DNA of 64,000 bases from assembly GCA_963841945.1 (NCBI GenBank), contig CAWJFC010000015.1, forward strand, positions 124,001 to 188,000. The letters are read 5' to 3'. The notes beneath the pieces were generated by a model that saw nothing but the letters and a program-made list of their open reading frames with translations, did no database searches and was not told where the DNA came from. The DNA comes from Acidiflorens sp963841945 (GTDB lineage Bacteria > Acidobacteriota > Terriglobia > Terriglobales > Acidobacteriaceae). This document shows, in pieces, positions 16,683 to 28,257 of this stretch (positions within the stretch are counted from its first letter, which is position 1; every line of letters begins with the position of its first letter). Position numbers and translations under genes: made by a program.

Positions 16683-17354
16683 TTACTCGGACGGTAGCAC
16701 CAGCCGTCCCGATGCGTGGCAATCCTTCTCGATTGAGTCGGTTTCCTTCTCGCTAAATATTCGCAAAATCTTTCCGTCTCGAAGTCTCACCGCGTAACCC
16801 CGATAGACTCCAGATTCCTTCCCACAGTCAGATGTTGGGTACACCTCTGCGACCAAGAACGCTACCTTCGAGTCTGGGGTCCAGTCCAGAAAGAACAGAT
16901 TGTTGCCGCGAGACTCGCACCAGTGCTCGGTTTTGAAGCGTTCGGCAACTGCCGTCGGAACTCGGCTTTTTTCCACGCTGTTTCCGACGACCCGATATAG
17001 GTGGACGTGGTAGCCGCCAATCGCTCCCGCATCGCTGTAGGAGATGAAGAACTCCGACGAATCTGGCGACCAGCCGACCTCCACATTGCAAGACACATCA
17101 GGCAGGCCAAAATATGAGAGCGGGATCTTCCTACCAGTGACCCGGAATTTGCCGTTCTTTGTGAGTTGAACGGCTTTCATGGTGTCGGGCGAAGGTACAG
17201 TCGGCTGTTTCTCGAAATCGTCGAGCATGTAATGGCTGGACCTGCACGCGAATGAGTATGGGTCGTGCGCAACTCTTTGACCGAGCAGGTAATGTGGAAC
17301 TAGCGCCATCACCATCACGAGCCAATACGAGACGCAAACGAATCTCTGCCGCAT
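16683..17354 (-). CDS. Secreted protein of unknown function, WD40/PD40-like strands
   Basis: 223 residues from the ATG at 17354, chosen because a signal-anchor-like segment (CVSYWLVMVMALVPHYLLG) begins there; the frame is open to 17393. The mature part has VGWSPDSSEFFISYSD and FLDWTPDSKVAFLVAEVY, the strand pattern of beta-propeller (PD40/TolB-like) blades, but only two blades are visible. Six or so cysteines suggest disulfides in an exported protein. Function unknown. Confidence 0.65.
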   Translation of the reverse strand: MRQRFVCVSYWLVMVMALVPHYLLGQRVAHDPYSFACRSSHYMLDDFEKQPTVPSPDTMKAVQLTKNGKFRVTGRKIPLSYFGLPDVSCNVEVGWSPDSSEFFISYSDAGAIGGYHVHLYRVVGNSVEKSRVPTAVAERFKTEHWCESRGNNLFFLDWTPDSKVAFLVAEVYPTSDCGKESGVYRGYAVRLRDGKILRIFSEKETDSIEKDCHASGRLVLPSE

Positions 17355-17497
17355 ACCGCACAATGATAACGCTTCAATCAGGCGATGGCACAAGCTTGCG
17401 CCGTCTGTTCGCTGCCTTTAACTGCATCGACCTTCGGCGGCACCTTCGTTTGCTTGCCTGCATGAAAAACGCCGCAACCCACGCTGTCGCGCGCTAG

Positions 17498-17968
17498 TCA
17501 AGCGACGTGGGCCAGACGCGAATCTTCGGCGTGCTTGGCGTGCCAATGGCTTTCGTATCCGAGGGTGGCGAAGTAGATGGCCTGATCGAAGAAGGAATCC
17601 AGCAGGCGCAAGAGTTCGAAGCCGCCTAGAATTTCCAGCGGCTTTTCGCGCATGCCTTCGAGTTCCAGGAAATCCCACAGGTTTTCTTCGGTCATCATCA
17701 GCGCCCAGCAAACCGCGCTCAGGTGGACTCCCTGTTCGGCGCGGCGGCGGCCAACCAGAGTGTAGACACGTTCGATATCGGCTTCGGTCTTGGTTAACAG
17801 CCAGTCGCTGAGATTGCGGTAGACCTCGCGGGAGCGCTCGCGAATTTCATCCTTTGGGACTCTATGCAAATCTGCGGCGCGGTGAGAGCGTTCTAGTTTA
17901 TGGATCAGACTTTCGGTGAGTTGCTCGGAATGGGATTCGATTAGACGAACCAGGCGAAGAGCGATCAT
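17498..17968 (-). CDS. RsbRD N-terminal-like sensor domain protein
   Basis: 156 residues from the ATG at 17968, which has a GGAGG site just upstream; the longer frame to 18118 is repetitive and unlikely. The helical domain (LRLVRLIESHSEQLTESLIHKL, later YRNLSDWLLTKTEADIE, then VYTLVGRRRAEQGVHLSAVCWAL) matches the N-terminal domain of RsbRD-type stressosome co-antagonists and related histidine-kinase sensors. No STAS or kinase domain is fused. It may act as a stand-alone sensor in a partner-switching network such as the one the SpoIIE phosphatase at 6116 would serve; that link is inference. Confidence 0.72.
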   Translation of the reverse strand: MIALRLVRLIESHSEQLTESLIHKLERSHRAADLHRVPKDEIRERSREVYRNLSDWLLTKTEADIERVYTLVGRRRAEQGVHLSAVCWALMMTEENLWDFLELEGMREKPLEILGGFELLRLLDSFFDQAIYFATLGYESHWHAKHAEDSRLAHVA

Positions 17969-18102
17969 GATGAACCTCCTCGACGTTCTGGTTTTATTGT
18001 AGTCCGATGAAAAGCGGGCGGCGGTGAAATCTGGCGTTGTAAAGGCGGACCTGGGCGATGCAGATCTTGGCGATGCGCGCCTAAAGCGGACAAGCATCGT
18101 CT

Positions 18103-18270
18103 CTACTTTGGCTTCCACTCTTTTTTATTTTCTCTCTCTTCGGATGCCTGAGTGGCTGCTTTGGCGGCGTCGCTCAGGTCGGCGGTCTCGGCGCAGTCGC
18201 CTTTGTCATCGTAGTCGCAGATGCGGCCGGGGTGGGACTGTTTGCACTTCTGGCAGAGTTCGGTGGCCAT
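18103..18270 (-). CDS. Small CxxC protein (55 aa)
   Basis: The ATG at 18270 is preceded by GAGGT at good spacing. The 55-residue product starts MATELCQKCKQSHPGRICDY and has four cysteines in the first half (Cys6, Cys9, Cys18, Cys27), a possible zinc knuckle. An Ala-rich then Lys/Glu-rich tail follows. I cannot name a family. It lies 134 bases upstream of the RsbRD-like gene on the same strand. Confidence 0.6.
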   Translation of the reverse strand: MATELCQKCKQSHPGRICDYDDKGDCAETADLSDAAKAATQASEERENKKEWKPK

Positions 18271-18397
18271 AGGGTTACCTCGGGTGCTTGAGGCATTGTA
18301 TTCCAGTTTCGCCATTGCGCGGGCGAGAGCGCCCGAGCCAACACGATATCAAGCATCGAGAGAACGCCTTGCGGCGACTGTGATTGCAGATGAGCTT

Positions 18398-18540
18398 GTA
18401 GGGGTCCCCTCGGCTTCGCTCGGGGCAGGCTCTTCGACTCGTTCGGCTCGCTTGGCTTGCCTCACTTCGCTCAAGATGACACGTTAAGAAACCACACACT
18501 CCCAGGATGACACCGTTAAAAGGTCACACACCCTAAGGAC
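18398..18540. repeat. Dispersed repeat rich in TTCGCTCGG / AGGATGACA units
   Basis: GGGGTCCCCTCGGCTTCGCTCGG is followed by further TTCGnCTCGnTCGGC-like units and CTCAAGATGACA. Two degenerate copies of an AGGATGACAC-GTTAA...CACACnCC unit run up to the end of secA. This type of sequence recurs between genes in many bacterial genomes. Confidence 0.55.
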
Positions 18541-18559
18541 GACCGTGGGGCATTCCGCG

Positions 18560-21586
<3,027 letters not shown>

Positions 21587-21722
21587 ATGCAGATTCCTTG
21601 GGCGGACACACGTCCGCGGGCTAATAAGAGCCTAGCATATTGGACGCGAAGGGAATGTGGACCGGTGCGTGCGAGCGCGCATCCCGGAAGTTGTTTTCGC
21701 AGAGGGGACTGGGACGATCCGC

Positions 21723-21911
21723 TTAGCGCTCATTCATTTCTTCGCGGGTGAACTTTCGACCGGCATCCACATGCCGCAAATCCTCCATTAATGCCCTGAA
21801 TTCTTGCGCCGTCGTCCATCTTTCGGCCATTTCGTGCAGCCCTTCCCGAAGAAGATCGTCGAGCGCCACGTTTCGGCTGGCGGCCAATCTCGCGCCATGG
21901 CGATGTCCCAT
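21723..21911 (-). CDS. Ribbon-helix-helix antitoxin-like small protein, probably frameshifted
   Basis: A 62-residue product with ARLAASRNVALDDLLREGLHEMAERW, which looks like the helix-turn-helix part of an RHH (CopG/Arc-like) antitoxin, and an acidic-basic tail. The expected N-terminal beta strand is missing in this frame. It seems to be encoded just upstream in another frame as MTRITFD (about 21914-21940). A one-base shift near 21900 is likely. No toxin gene is adjacent, so it may be an orphan or decaying antitoxin. Confidence 0.45.
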   Translation of the reverse strand: MGHRHGARLAASRNVALDDLLREGLHEMAERWTTAQEFRALMEDLRHVDAGRKFTREEMNER

Positions 21912-22020
21912 CCGCTCGCGTCAAACGTGATCCTTGTCATCGTCATCGGGTTACTCCACACGCAAAACCTCGGTGCGTCTAGTTTTCACCGGCGCTCTTT
22001 AGTATATTCACTCCGACCCG

Positions 22021-24882
22021 ATGGCCACGTTTTATCAGCGCTTCCTGGAATCCGCCCGTAAGTTCCCCAACAACATTGCGCTTGAAATTCAGCGGGCGGA
22101 AACCGTCGAGCGGGTGACGTTTGCCGAGCTGTCGCACATGGCGGAGAGCGTTGGGAAATGGCTTTCGGGGCGAGTGGCGGCAGATGCGCGAGTGGCGATT
22201 CTGGCGGCGAATCATCCGCGGTGGGTGGCAGCTTACCTGGGAATCATCGCGTCGGGACGGGTGGCCGTGCCGCTGGATACGGCGTTCCACGGGGATCAGG
22301 TGCGAAAGCTTTTGCTGGATAGCGGGGCCTCCCTGCTCTTTTGCGATGCGAAACATCTGGCGGTGGGACTGGAGGCGGTGGAAGGAACGGGCGCGGGCCT
22401 GGTGATGACCTCGGCTGCCGAAGAGGTCATGGAGGTGCTGGGCGGCGGGGGGGTCGGCCAGGAGTCGCGTGGAGCGGTCGCGGCGAGCGAGCCAGAACCC
22501 GCTCGCCGGAAAGAGCGCGATGATTTGGGCGACGGGCCGCCTCCGTTTCGGGTTCGACTGGCGGGCGATCTGGATTCGATGTTTGCGGCGGGCGGGAGCG
22601 GATTCGAACCGGTGGTTCCACGCGAGGACAATCTTGCGGCGCTGCTGTATACGTCGGGAACGACGGCCGATCCGAAGGGCGTGATGCTGACGCATGCCAA
22701 CCTGGTGGGTGAGGCCAATGCGGTTTTTGGAGTGGTGACGATTGGGCCGACGGATGCGCTGCTCGGGATTCTGCCGATGTTTCACGTGCTGGCGCAGATG
22801 GCGAATTTATTTTTGCCGCTGTTCAACGGGTCGCGCGTCGTCTATCTGGAAACACTGAATACGACTGAACTTCTGCGGGCCTTGCGGGAGCGCGATATCA
22901 CGGCCTTTGCGGTGGTGCCCCAGTTTTTTTATCTGATTCACGAGAAGATTTTTAAAGAGATCGAGAAGGCGGGCAGTTTTACGCTGCGGATCGTACGGGC
23001 GCTGATGGCCGTCAATCGCGGACTGCGCAAGGTCGGCATCAACGCGGGCCCGGTTTTCTTCGGGAAAATTCATGCGACGTTTGGGGCGCGGATGCGGTAT
23101 CTGGTGACGGGCGGTTCGAGATTTGATCCGAAGATTCAGCGTGATTTTTATTCGTTCGGGATCGATGTGCTGAATGCGTATGGGCTGACGGAGACTACGG
23201 GCGGGGCGTTTCTGAATCGTCCCGGAAAGATTGTGTTTGGGTCGGTGGGGCCGCCATTCCCCGGTGTCGAGGCGCGGATCGTGAATGAAGAAGTGATTGA
23301 GGAAGGCAAGCCGAAGGCGGGCGAGATTGCGATTCGCGGCGCGATTGTGATGAAGGGATATTGGAATCGGCCGGATGCGACGGCTGAGGTGTTGCGCGAT
23401 GGATGGCTCTACACGGGCGATCTGGGCTACTTCGACGGGGGCGGAAATCTTTTTATTACCGGGCGGCGCAAGGAAGTGATCGTGCTCGCGAACGGGAAGA
23501 ACATCTATCCCGAGGAGATCGAGACGCACTATTTGCAGTCGCCGCTGGTGAAAGAGATTTGCGTAATGGCGATGGAGGAGCGGCCGGGCGATCCGACTTC
23601 GGAGCGGCTGTACGGGGTAATCGTGCCGAATTTTGAGTTGCTGCGCGAGAAGAAGATTGTCAATACAAAGGAAGCGATACGGTTCGATGTCGAGGCGCTT
23701 TCGCACAAGATCGCGTCGACCAAGCGGCTGGGAAGTTACGACGTTTGGCAGGAAGATTTACCGCGAACCACGACGCGGAAGCTTAAGCGATTCGAGATCG
23801 AGAAGCGCGCGCGGGAACGACAGAAGAGTGGTGGAGGTGGGGCGGAGATTGGCGTTGAAAAGTCGCTGACCGATGAAGAGCGCGCGTGGCTGGAGCGCGA
23901 AGACGTGACGCGGGCGCTGGCGGTGGTGAAAGAGGCGGCGCGAAATCGGCTGGAAGTGATTCACCCGGGGCACAATCTTGAGCTTGATCTTGGACTCGAT
24001 TCGATGCAGCGCGTGGAACTGTTGACTGCGCTGGAGCAGGCGATGGGCGGAGCAGTGCCAGAGGCCCAGTTGGCAGAGATTTATACGGTGCGCGATCTGG
24101 TGGATGCGGTAATGGCGAGCGCACAGCGCGCCGAAGGTGGCGAGAGAACGGCGGCACCGGCGTGGTCGACGATTCTGGATGAGCCGATGAGCGACCCGGA
24201 AGTTCTGGCTCTGGCGAAACCGGCTCTAGCGGCGGAGATCTTCTTTTTCACGCTGGGGCGGTTCATTCAGATGTTCGCGCTCGACCGGTTTGACTTTAAG
24301 GTGCGTGGTTTGGAGAACCTTCCGCAAGGCGGGCCGTACTTGCTCTGCTCGAATCATCAGAGTTACATCGATCCGTTATTGCTGGGGTCGGCGTTGCCGT
24401 GGCGGATCTTCCGTAACACGTTTGCGGTGGGGACCAGCGAGATCTTTGGCACGGGCTTCATGCGGTGGCTGGCGCGGCAGTTGCGGGTGGTGGTTCTCGA
24501 TCCGGATGCAAATCTGGTTCCAGCGATGCGCGCGGGCGCATTTGGACTGAAGCATGGGCGCGTACTGGTTTTGTATCCCGAAGGGGAGCGGACGAACGAT
24601 GGAAATTTGAGAATCTTCCGCAAAGGTGCGGCGATTCTTTCAATCCACACGCGAGCACCGATTGTACCGATTGCGATTGAGGGATTTTATGAGGCGTGGC
24701 CGCGGCATAAGAAATTCCCGACATTTGTGCCGCTCGAAATGACGATTGGAAGGCCGATGACACCTCCGCCAGCCGCCGAGGGCGGTGAAGCGACTTATGA
24801 GCGATTTACCGCGGATGTGAAGGCGCGAGTGGCGGAGATGTGGGAGGAGTTGCGGGAGAAGAGGCGGAGGGCAGTCCGTTAA
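22021..24882 (+). CDS. Fusion: AMP-forming acyl ligase + acyl carrier protein + PlsC-type acyltransferase
   Basis: A 953-residue three-domain protein. Residues 1-620 are an adenylate-forming fatty acyl ligase, with P-loop-like YTSGTTADPKG at 210-220, the AYGLTETTGG block and GRRKEVIVLANGKNIYPEEIE. Residues about 630-700 are a carrier domain with the phosphopantetheine Ser661 in LGLDSMQRVEL. The rest is a PlsC-like 1-acyl-glycerol-phosphate acyltransferase with HX4D (His779-Asp784) and PEGERT (853-858). It would activate a free fatty acid, load it on its own carrier domain and pass it to a lysophospholipid or glycerol-phosphate acceptor at the membrane. E. coli Aas joins similar activities in the opposite order. 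A low-complexity Gly/Glu insert occupies about 138-195. Confidence 0.93.
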   Translation: MATFYQRFLESARKFPNNIALEIQRAETVERVTFAELSHMAESVGKWLSGRVAADARVAILAANHPRWVAAYLGIIASGRVAVPLDTAFHGDQVRKLLLDSGASLLFCDAKHLAVGLEAVEGTGAGLVMTSAAEEVMEVLGGGGVGQESRGAVAASEPEPARRKERDDLGDGPPPFRVRLAGDLDSMFAAGGSGFEPVVPREDNLAALLYTSGTTADPKGVMLTHANLVGEANAVFGVVTIGPTDALLGILPMFHVLAQMANLFLPLFNGSRVVYLETLNTTELLRALRERDITAFAVVPQFFYLIHEKIFKEIEKAGSFTLRIVRALMAVNRGLRKVGINAGPVFFGKIHATFGARMRYLVTGGSRFDPKIQRDFYSFGIDVLNAYGLTETTGGAFLNRPGKIVFGSVGPPFPGVEARIVNEEVIEEGKPKAGEIAIRGAIVMKGYWNRPDATAEVLRDGWLYTGDLGYFDGGGNLFITGRRKEVIVLANGKNIYPEEIETHYLQSPLVKEICVMAMEERPGDPTSERLYGVIVPNFELLREKKIVNTKEAIRFDVEALSHKIASTKRLGSYDVWQEDLPRTTTRKLKRFEIEKRARERQKSGGGGAEIGVEKSLTDEERAWLEREDVTRALAVVKEAARNRLEVIHPGHNLELDLGLDSMQRVELLTALEQAMGGAVPEAQLAEIYTVRDLVDAVMASAQRAEGGERTAAPAWSTILDEPMSDPEVLALAKPALAAEIFFFTLGRFIQMFALDRFDFKVRGLENLPQGGPYLLCSNHQSYIDPLLLGSALPWRIFRNTFAVGTSEIFGTGFMRWLARQLRVVVLDPDANLVPAMRAGAFGLKHGRVLVLYPEGERTNDGNLRIFRKGAAILSIHTRAPIVPIAIEGFYEAWPRHKKFPTFVPLEMTIGRPMTPPPAAEGGEATYERFTADVKARVAEMWEELREKRRRAVR

Positions 24883-24932
24883 AAATTGGCGTTTCAATTC
24901 AGTGGCGAAAAAGCTTGCCGCGCGCATCTCAG

Positions 24933-25000
24933 GGGCTGAAGCCCAAATCAAAACCAACGACGTATCGCAGCGGTGAACCGCTGCGCCACCCCAAGGCCGC
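24933..25000. repeat. Dispersed repeat, GCTGAAGC / GCGCCACCC family
   Basis: GGGCTGAAGCCC (24933-24944) is followed by the hairpin GCAGCGG-TGAA-CCGCTGC (24967-24984) and CGCCACCCC. This is the same two-hairpin layout as at 9086-9150. Confidence 0.7.
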
Positions 25001-25069
25001 AGTCATTGGCTTGTGTTCAGCTCTGCGATTCTGGTCTTGTAGATCGGTGCTGGGAGGCAGTCCAATCGC

Positions 25070-25981
25070 TCAGGCGTTGGCGCCACGGGCGCGGTCGCTG
25101 AAGGCTTTCGCGAATGCTTCGATTACGCCGGGATCGTACTTGGATCCGGCTCCGGCCATGATTTCTTCTTCGGCCTTCTGGGGCGAGAGTGGCTTGCCGT
25201 AGGCGCTGTTGGTGAGTTTCTGATAAGCGTCGGCGACGGCGAGAATGTGGGCCTCGATCGGAATGTTACTGGCGCGGGCTCCCTGGTCTTGAAGAATCTG
25301 TTCGGCAACGATGATGGGAACGACGCGGCGGACGGCGTTGCCGACCGACTCTGTGCGCGGATCTCCTTTACCCTTGCGAAAGCTGGCGACGACTTCGGCT
25401 TGAGTTACGTCGGCCGCCTTGTAGAGCGTGTCGTTACTGATGCCGAGTTCGCTTAGATCGCGCAAAAGAATCGCCGAGCGCAGCAGGTCCATGCGATCGG
25501 CGCCGAGGCCGAGCGTCTCGGCAATCTTGACGGCAACGTCAATCACGCGCTGACTTTCATTGTCGGTGCGTTTCTCGCTCACGATGACGTGCTGGAGGAC
25601 GAGGAGCAGGCTGCTGAAGCTGTTGCGCAGGTCGTTGGTCATGGCCTGGGCGCGTTCATAGAGGGTACCCATGGCGTATCCGGTGACGGCGAGGATTCCG
25701 GCCCAGATGGCGAAATTAAAGAGACGTTCTTGGGGCAACGTGACCAGGTGACGTTTGGGGAGCAGACTGTTCAGATAGTCGAGCGACATCACGAGCAGGA
25801 CGCAGCCGAAGGCGGTGAGCGTGGCGTGACGGCGTCCGAAAAAATAGGCCGAGTACATGGTCGGGAGAAAGTAGAAGCAGAGCGCCATGGGCAGCGACTG
25901 GGCAAAGGATTGGAGAGCCCCGGCAATCAAAAACAGCGACAGCAGGAGCGCGAGTTCTTTGGTTAATTTGCTCATCTTCAT
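25070..25981 (-). CDS. Membrane protein with degenerate HD-GYP-like domain
   Basis: 303 residues from the ATG at 25981; the frame continues upstream only through repeat DNA. Three or four N-terminal membrane helices (about 5-100) are followed by an HD-GYP-type helical domain. The metal site has decayed. Where active proteins have HDIGK, this one reads RDLSE (in AILLRDLSELGI), and the HHE-DGxGYP segment is replaced by a KGDPRTESVGNAVRR stretch. The C-terminal block (HILAVADAYQKLTNSAYGKPL...KYDPGVIEAF) is well kept. It should not hydrolyse c-di-GMP, and may be a binding or scaffold protein. Confidence 0.72.
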   Translation of the reverse strand: MKMSKLTKELALLLSLFLIAGALQSFAQSLPMALCFYFLPTMYSAYFFGRRHATLTAFGCVLLVMSLDYLNSLLPKRHLVTLPQERLFNFAIWAGILAVTGYAMGTLYERAQAMTNDLRNSFSSLLLVLQHVIVSEKRTDNESQRVIDVAVKIAETLGLGADRMDLLRSAILLRDLSELGISNDTLYKAADVTQAEVVASFRKGKGDPRTESVGNAVRRVVPIIVAEQILQDQGARASNIPIEAHILAVADAYQKLTNSAYGKPLSPQKAEEEIMAGAGSKYDPGVIEAFAKAFSDRARGANA

Positions 25982-25984
25982 GAC

Positions 25985-26050
25985 TTCACCCGTTGCTACG
26001 GCTTCACTCGTTGCGACCGCTTCACCAGTTGCTATCCGTTGACCTGTTAC
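25985..26050. repeat. Short-unit repeat, ACCCGTTGCTACGGCTTC type
   Basis: Three imperfect tandem copies of a unit like TTGCTACGGCTTCACTCG occupy 25985-26035, with a fourth decayed unit after. It lies directly upstream of the HD-GYP-like gene. It resembles the CTATTCGC low-complexity family at 32421. Confidence 0.5.
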
Positions 26051-26231
26051 TGGCTCTTGACTGCACCCTTTACGTGCCGCGCTCCACACTGGTGAGAGGG
26101 GAGAGGCGGCTGTCGGCGAGCCGTGCGAGACATCAGAGCGAGGCATTCACACGAAGGCCTAGTCTTATGGTGGGACAACGGTGTTTGCAGCGAAAGTTAC
26201 GGGCGTAATGGACGGTCGGGGATAAGCGGAT

Positions 26232-27152
26232 TTACTTGGCGCGAGGGTGGGTCTGGTCGTAGACATCCATCATGTGCTTGACGGAGAGCTGGGTGTAGCG
26301 CTGGGTGGTGGCAAGGCGTTCATGGCCAAGGAGTTCCTGAATGGCGCGGAGATCGGCACCCTCTTCGAGCATGTGCGTCCCGAAGGCGTGACGGAGGGTG
26401 TGGGGATGGACGTCGGGCGACAGGCCTTTGGCGACGGCGATGCGCTTGACGATGCGGCCAACGCTGCGAGTGGTGAGGCGGCCGCCGCGCTGGTTGATGA
26501 GGAGCGCCGGCGTGGACTTTTTAGCCGTGACGAGAAGTTGCTGACGCCAGGGAAGGTAGTGGGCGAGCGCGGCGCGGACGGAGTCGCCGAAGGGGACGTA
26601 ACGCTCTTTTTTTCCTTTGCCGCGAATGAGGATGGCTTCATTGCTGAGGCGGATATCGTCGAGATTGATGCCGACGAGTTCGGAGTTGCGGATGCCGCAA
26701 CCGTAGAGCAGTTCAAGGAGAAGGTGATCACGCTCGGGGAAGGATGCGACCTCGGGCATTTTGCCGTCGAGCACGGAGTTAACCTCTTCGATAGTCGGAA
26801 CCCGCGGGAGCTTCTTGGGGAGTCGCGGAGTGGAGACTAGCTTGGCCGGATTCTGCTCGACGATGCCCTCCTGGGCGAGCCAGCGGTAGAGCGAGCGAAT
26901 GGCGGCTAGCGAGCGCGCGACCGAAGTCTTGCTTAGCCCCTTGTCGTAGAGATGGGAGAGGAAACCGCGGATGGAGATGTGGTCGACGAGTTTGGGGTCG
27001 CGCGATCCGATGTAGCCGGCAAAGACGTCGAGATCGCTGGTGTAGGCCTTGATGGTGTGAGGCGAGGCGTTGCGCTCGCGCAGATGACGGAGGAAGTCGT
27101 CAATGGCGAGTTCGACGATGGTACGGCGAGTTTGGGCGGATGCTGCTGCCAT
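26232..27152 (-). CDS. xerC: Tyrosine recombinase XerC
   Basis: A 306-residue site-specific recombinase that, with XerD, resolves chromosome dimers at dif. The N-terminal SAM-like core-binding domain (about 12-100) is followed by the catalytic domain with Arg155 (GCGIRNSEL), Lys179, His251 and Arg254 (HTLRHAFGTH), His277 (LLGHE) and the nucleophile Tyr286 (TTQRYTQ). A second Xer gene lies 142 bases downstream on the same strand going left. The XerC/XerD labels rest on overall resemblance and could be swapped. Confidence 0.9.
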   Translation of the reverse strand: MAAASAQTRRTIVELAIDDFLRHLRERNASPHTIKAYTSDLDVFAGYIGSRDPKLVDHISIRGFLSHLYDKGLSKTSVARSLAAIRSLYRWLAQEGIVEQNPAKLVSTPRLPKKLPRVPTIEEVNSVLDGKMPEVASFPERDHLLLELLYGCGIRNSELVGINLDDIRLSNEAILIRGKGKKERYVPFGDSVRAALAHYLPWRQQLLVTAKKSTPALLINQRGGRLTTRSVGRIVKRIAVAKGLSPDVHPHTLRHAFGTHMLEEGADLRAIQELLGHERLATTQRYTQLSVKHMMDVYDQTHPRAK

Positions 27153-27154
27153 CT

Positions 27155-27200
27155 AGAAGCCTTTCACCACGGAGTTACGGAGACACGGAGAAAACCGCTA
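27155..27200. repeat. Dispersed repeat fragment, TTCACCACGGAG-type
   Basis: CACCACGGAGTTACGGAGACACGGAG in the gap between the two Xer genes is an internally repetitive relative of the CCACCAAGG family. Confidence 0.45.
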
Positions 27201-27294
27201 CTGTTTGCTTTCTTCGCTCCGACCGGTTGTGACGAGATCCGATAGTCTCTTTCTCTTCGCCGCTAATGCCTTTCTCTGTGGCTCTTGGGTGAAC

Positions 27295-28257
27295 TCATCC
27301 TCTTGCTTTCGCTCTTGGGTGATGCTTTGCGTAGACGCTCTTGAGGCGGTCTAGCGCTACGTGCGTGTAAATCTGCGTGGTCGAAATGTCGGAATGGCCG
27401 AGGATGGTTTGTACGGTGCGCAAATCGGCTCCGTTTTCGACCATGTGGGTAGCGCAAGAATGGCGCAGCATGTGCGGGCTGGAATGGCGTCCCGCGGCTT
27501 GCGAGGCCTTACCGACTAATTGCCAGAGGCGCTGGCGGCTGAGGCGACGGGCGCCGACTCCCAAGAACAAGAGAGCCGAGCTTTTTTTGTTTGCTAATAC
27601 TCCTCGCCCGTCTTTCAAGTAGCGCTGTAAGGCGTGCTGGGCGGGCGCGCCGAGAGGGACCATGCGCTCTTTGTCACCTTTGCCGCGGACGATGAGGTAG
27701 CCGAGATCGAGTTTGAGGTCTTCGAGACGGGCGTTGGCGACCTCGGAGACGCGCAGACCGCCGGCGTAAAGGAGTTCAAGCATGGCGGAATCGCGCAGGG
27801 ACATGGCTTGGGATCGGGCGCTCTGGGTGCGCACGGCGCTTATTTCGGCTCCAACTTGCGGCGCCTCGCTCTTCGAGCTTCCCTTCAGCATGGATTCCAC
27901 TTCGTCGCGGCTTAGAGACTTGGGCAGGACCTTCCACTGCTTGGGCGAGTCGATGTTGAGGGTTGGGTCCTTGTCGATCTTGCCGTCGAGCAGGAGATAG
28001 CGGTAGAGATGGCGAACGGCGGAGAGCTTGCGGCCGACGGAGCGGCCGTCGAGCTGATTGGAAAAGAGCTCCTGAATGAAGTCGCGGACATCTCCGCGGC
28101 GGGCGCTGGTGAGGAGCGTCTTGCGGGCTTCGAGGAATTCAGCGAACTGAGCGAGGTCGCTGGTGTAGGCGGCGATGGTCAGCTTGGCCAGTCCGCGCTC
28201 GACCTGGAGATAGTCGAGAAAGCCGCGAAAGAATGGGGGCGTTGTCGAGCACTGAAT
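27295..28257 (-). CDS. xerD: Tyrosine recombinase XerD-like, lacking a normal start
   Basis: The frame is open for 320 codons after an in-frame stop at 28258-28260 and codes for a complete Xer protein: FFRGFLDYLQVERGLAKLTIAAY at the N-terminus, then SAVRHLYRYLLLDG, AGGLRVSEV with the first Arg, HMLRHSCATH, ILGHSD and the TTQIYTH nucleophile Tyr. No ATG, GTG or TTG precedes the conserved N-terminus in this frame; the first GTG is at 27900, deep inside the protein. A neighbouring frame reads SDTEFSARQRP and would join the protein if the G run at 28235-28239 (C run on the coding strand) had one more base. A homopolymer deletion or sequencing error is likely. Confidence 0.8.
   Translation of the reverse strand: MQCSTTPPFFRGFLDYLQVERGLAKLTIAAYTSDLAQFAEFLEARKTLLTSARRGDVRDFIQELFSNQLDGRSVGRKLSAVRHLYRYLLLDGKIDKDPTLNIDSPKQWKVLPKSLSRDEVESMLKGSSKSEAPQVGAEISAVRTQSARSQAMSLRDSAMLELLYAGGLRVSEVANARLEDLKLDLGYLIVRGKGDKERMVPLGAPAQHALQRYLKDGRGVLANKKSSALLFLGVGARRLSRQRLWQLVGKASQAAGRHSSPHMLRHSCATHMVENGADLRTVQTILGHSDISTTQIYTHVALDRLKSVYAKHHPRAKARG

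Noticed and set aside
22590..22625. GGATTCGAACC-like tRNA T-arm (minus strand) inside the acyl ligase fusion
   Set aside because: Only a T-loop-like string; no acceptor, anticodon or D arm can be drawn, and it is in a coding linker.
26232..28257. Xer pair as an integron or mobile-element integrase
   Set aside because: Both proteins have standard Xer length and motifs and lie among housekeeping genes. No attachment-site duplication or cargo is evident.
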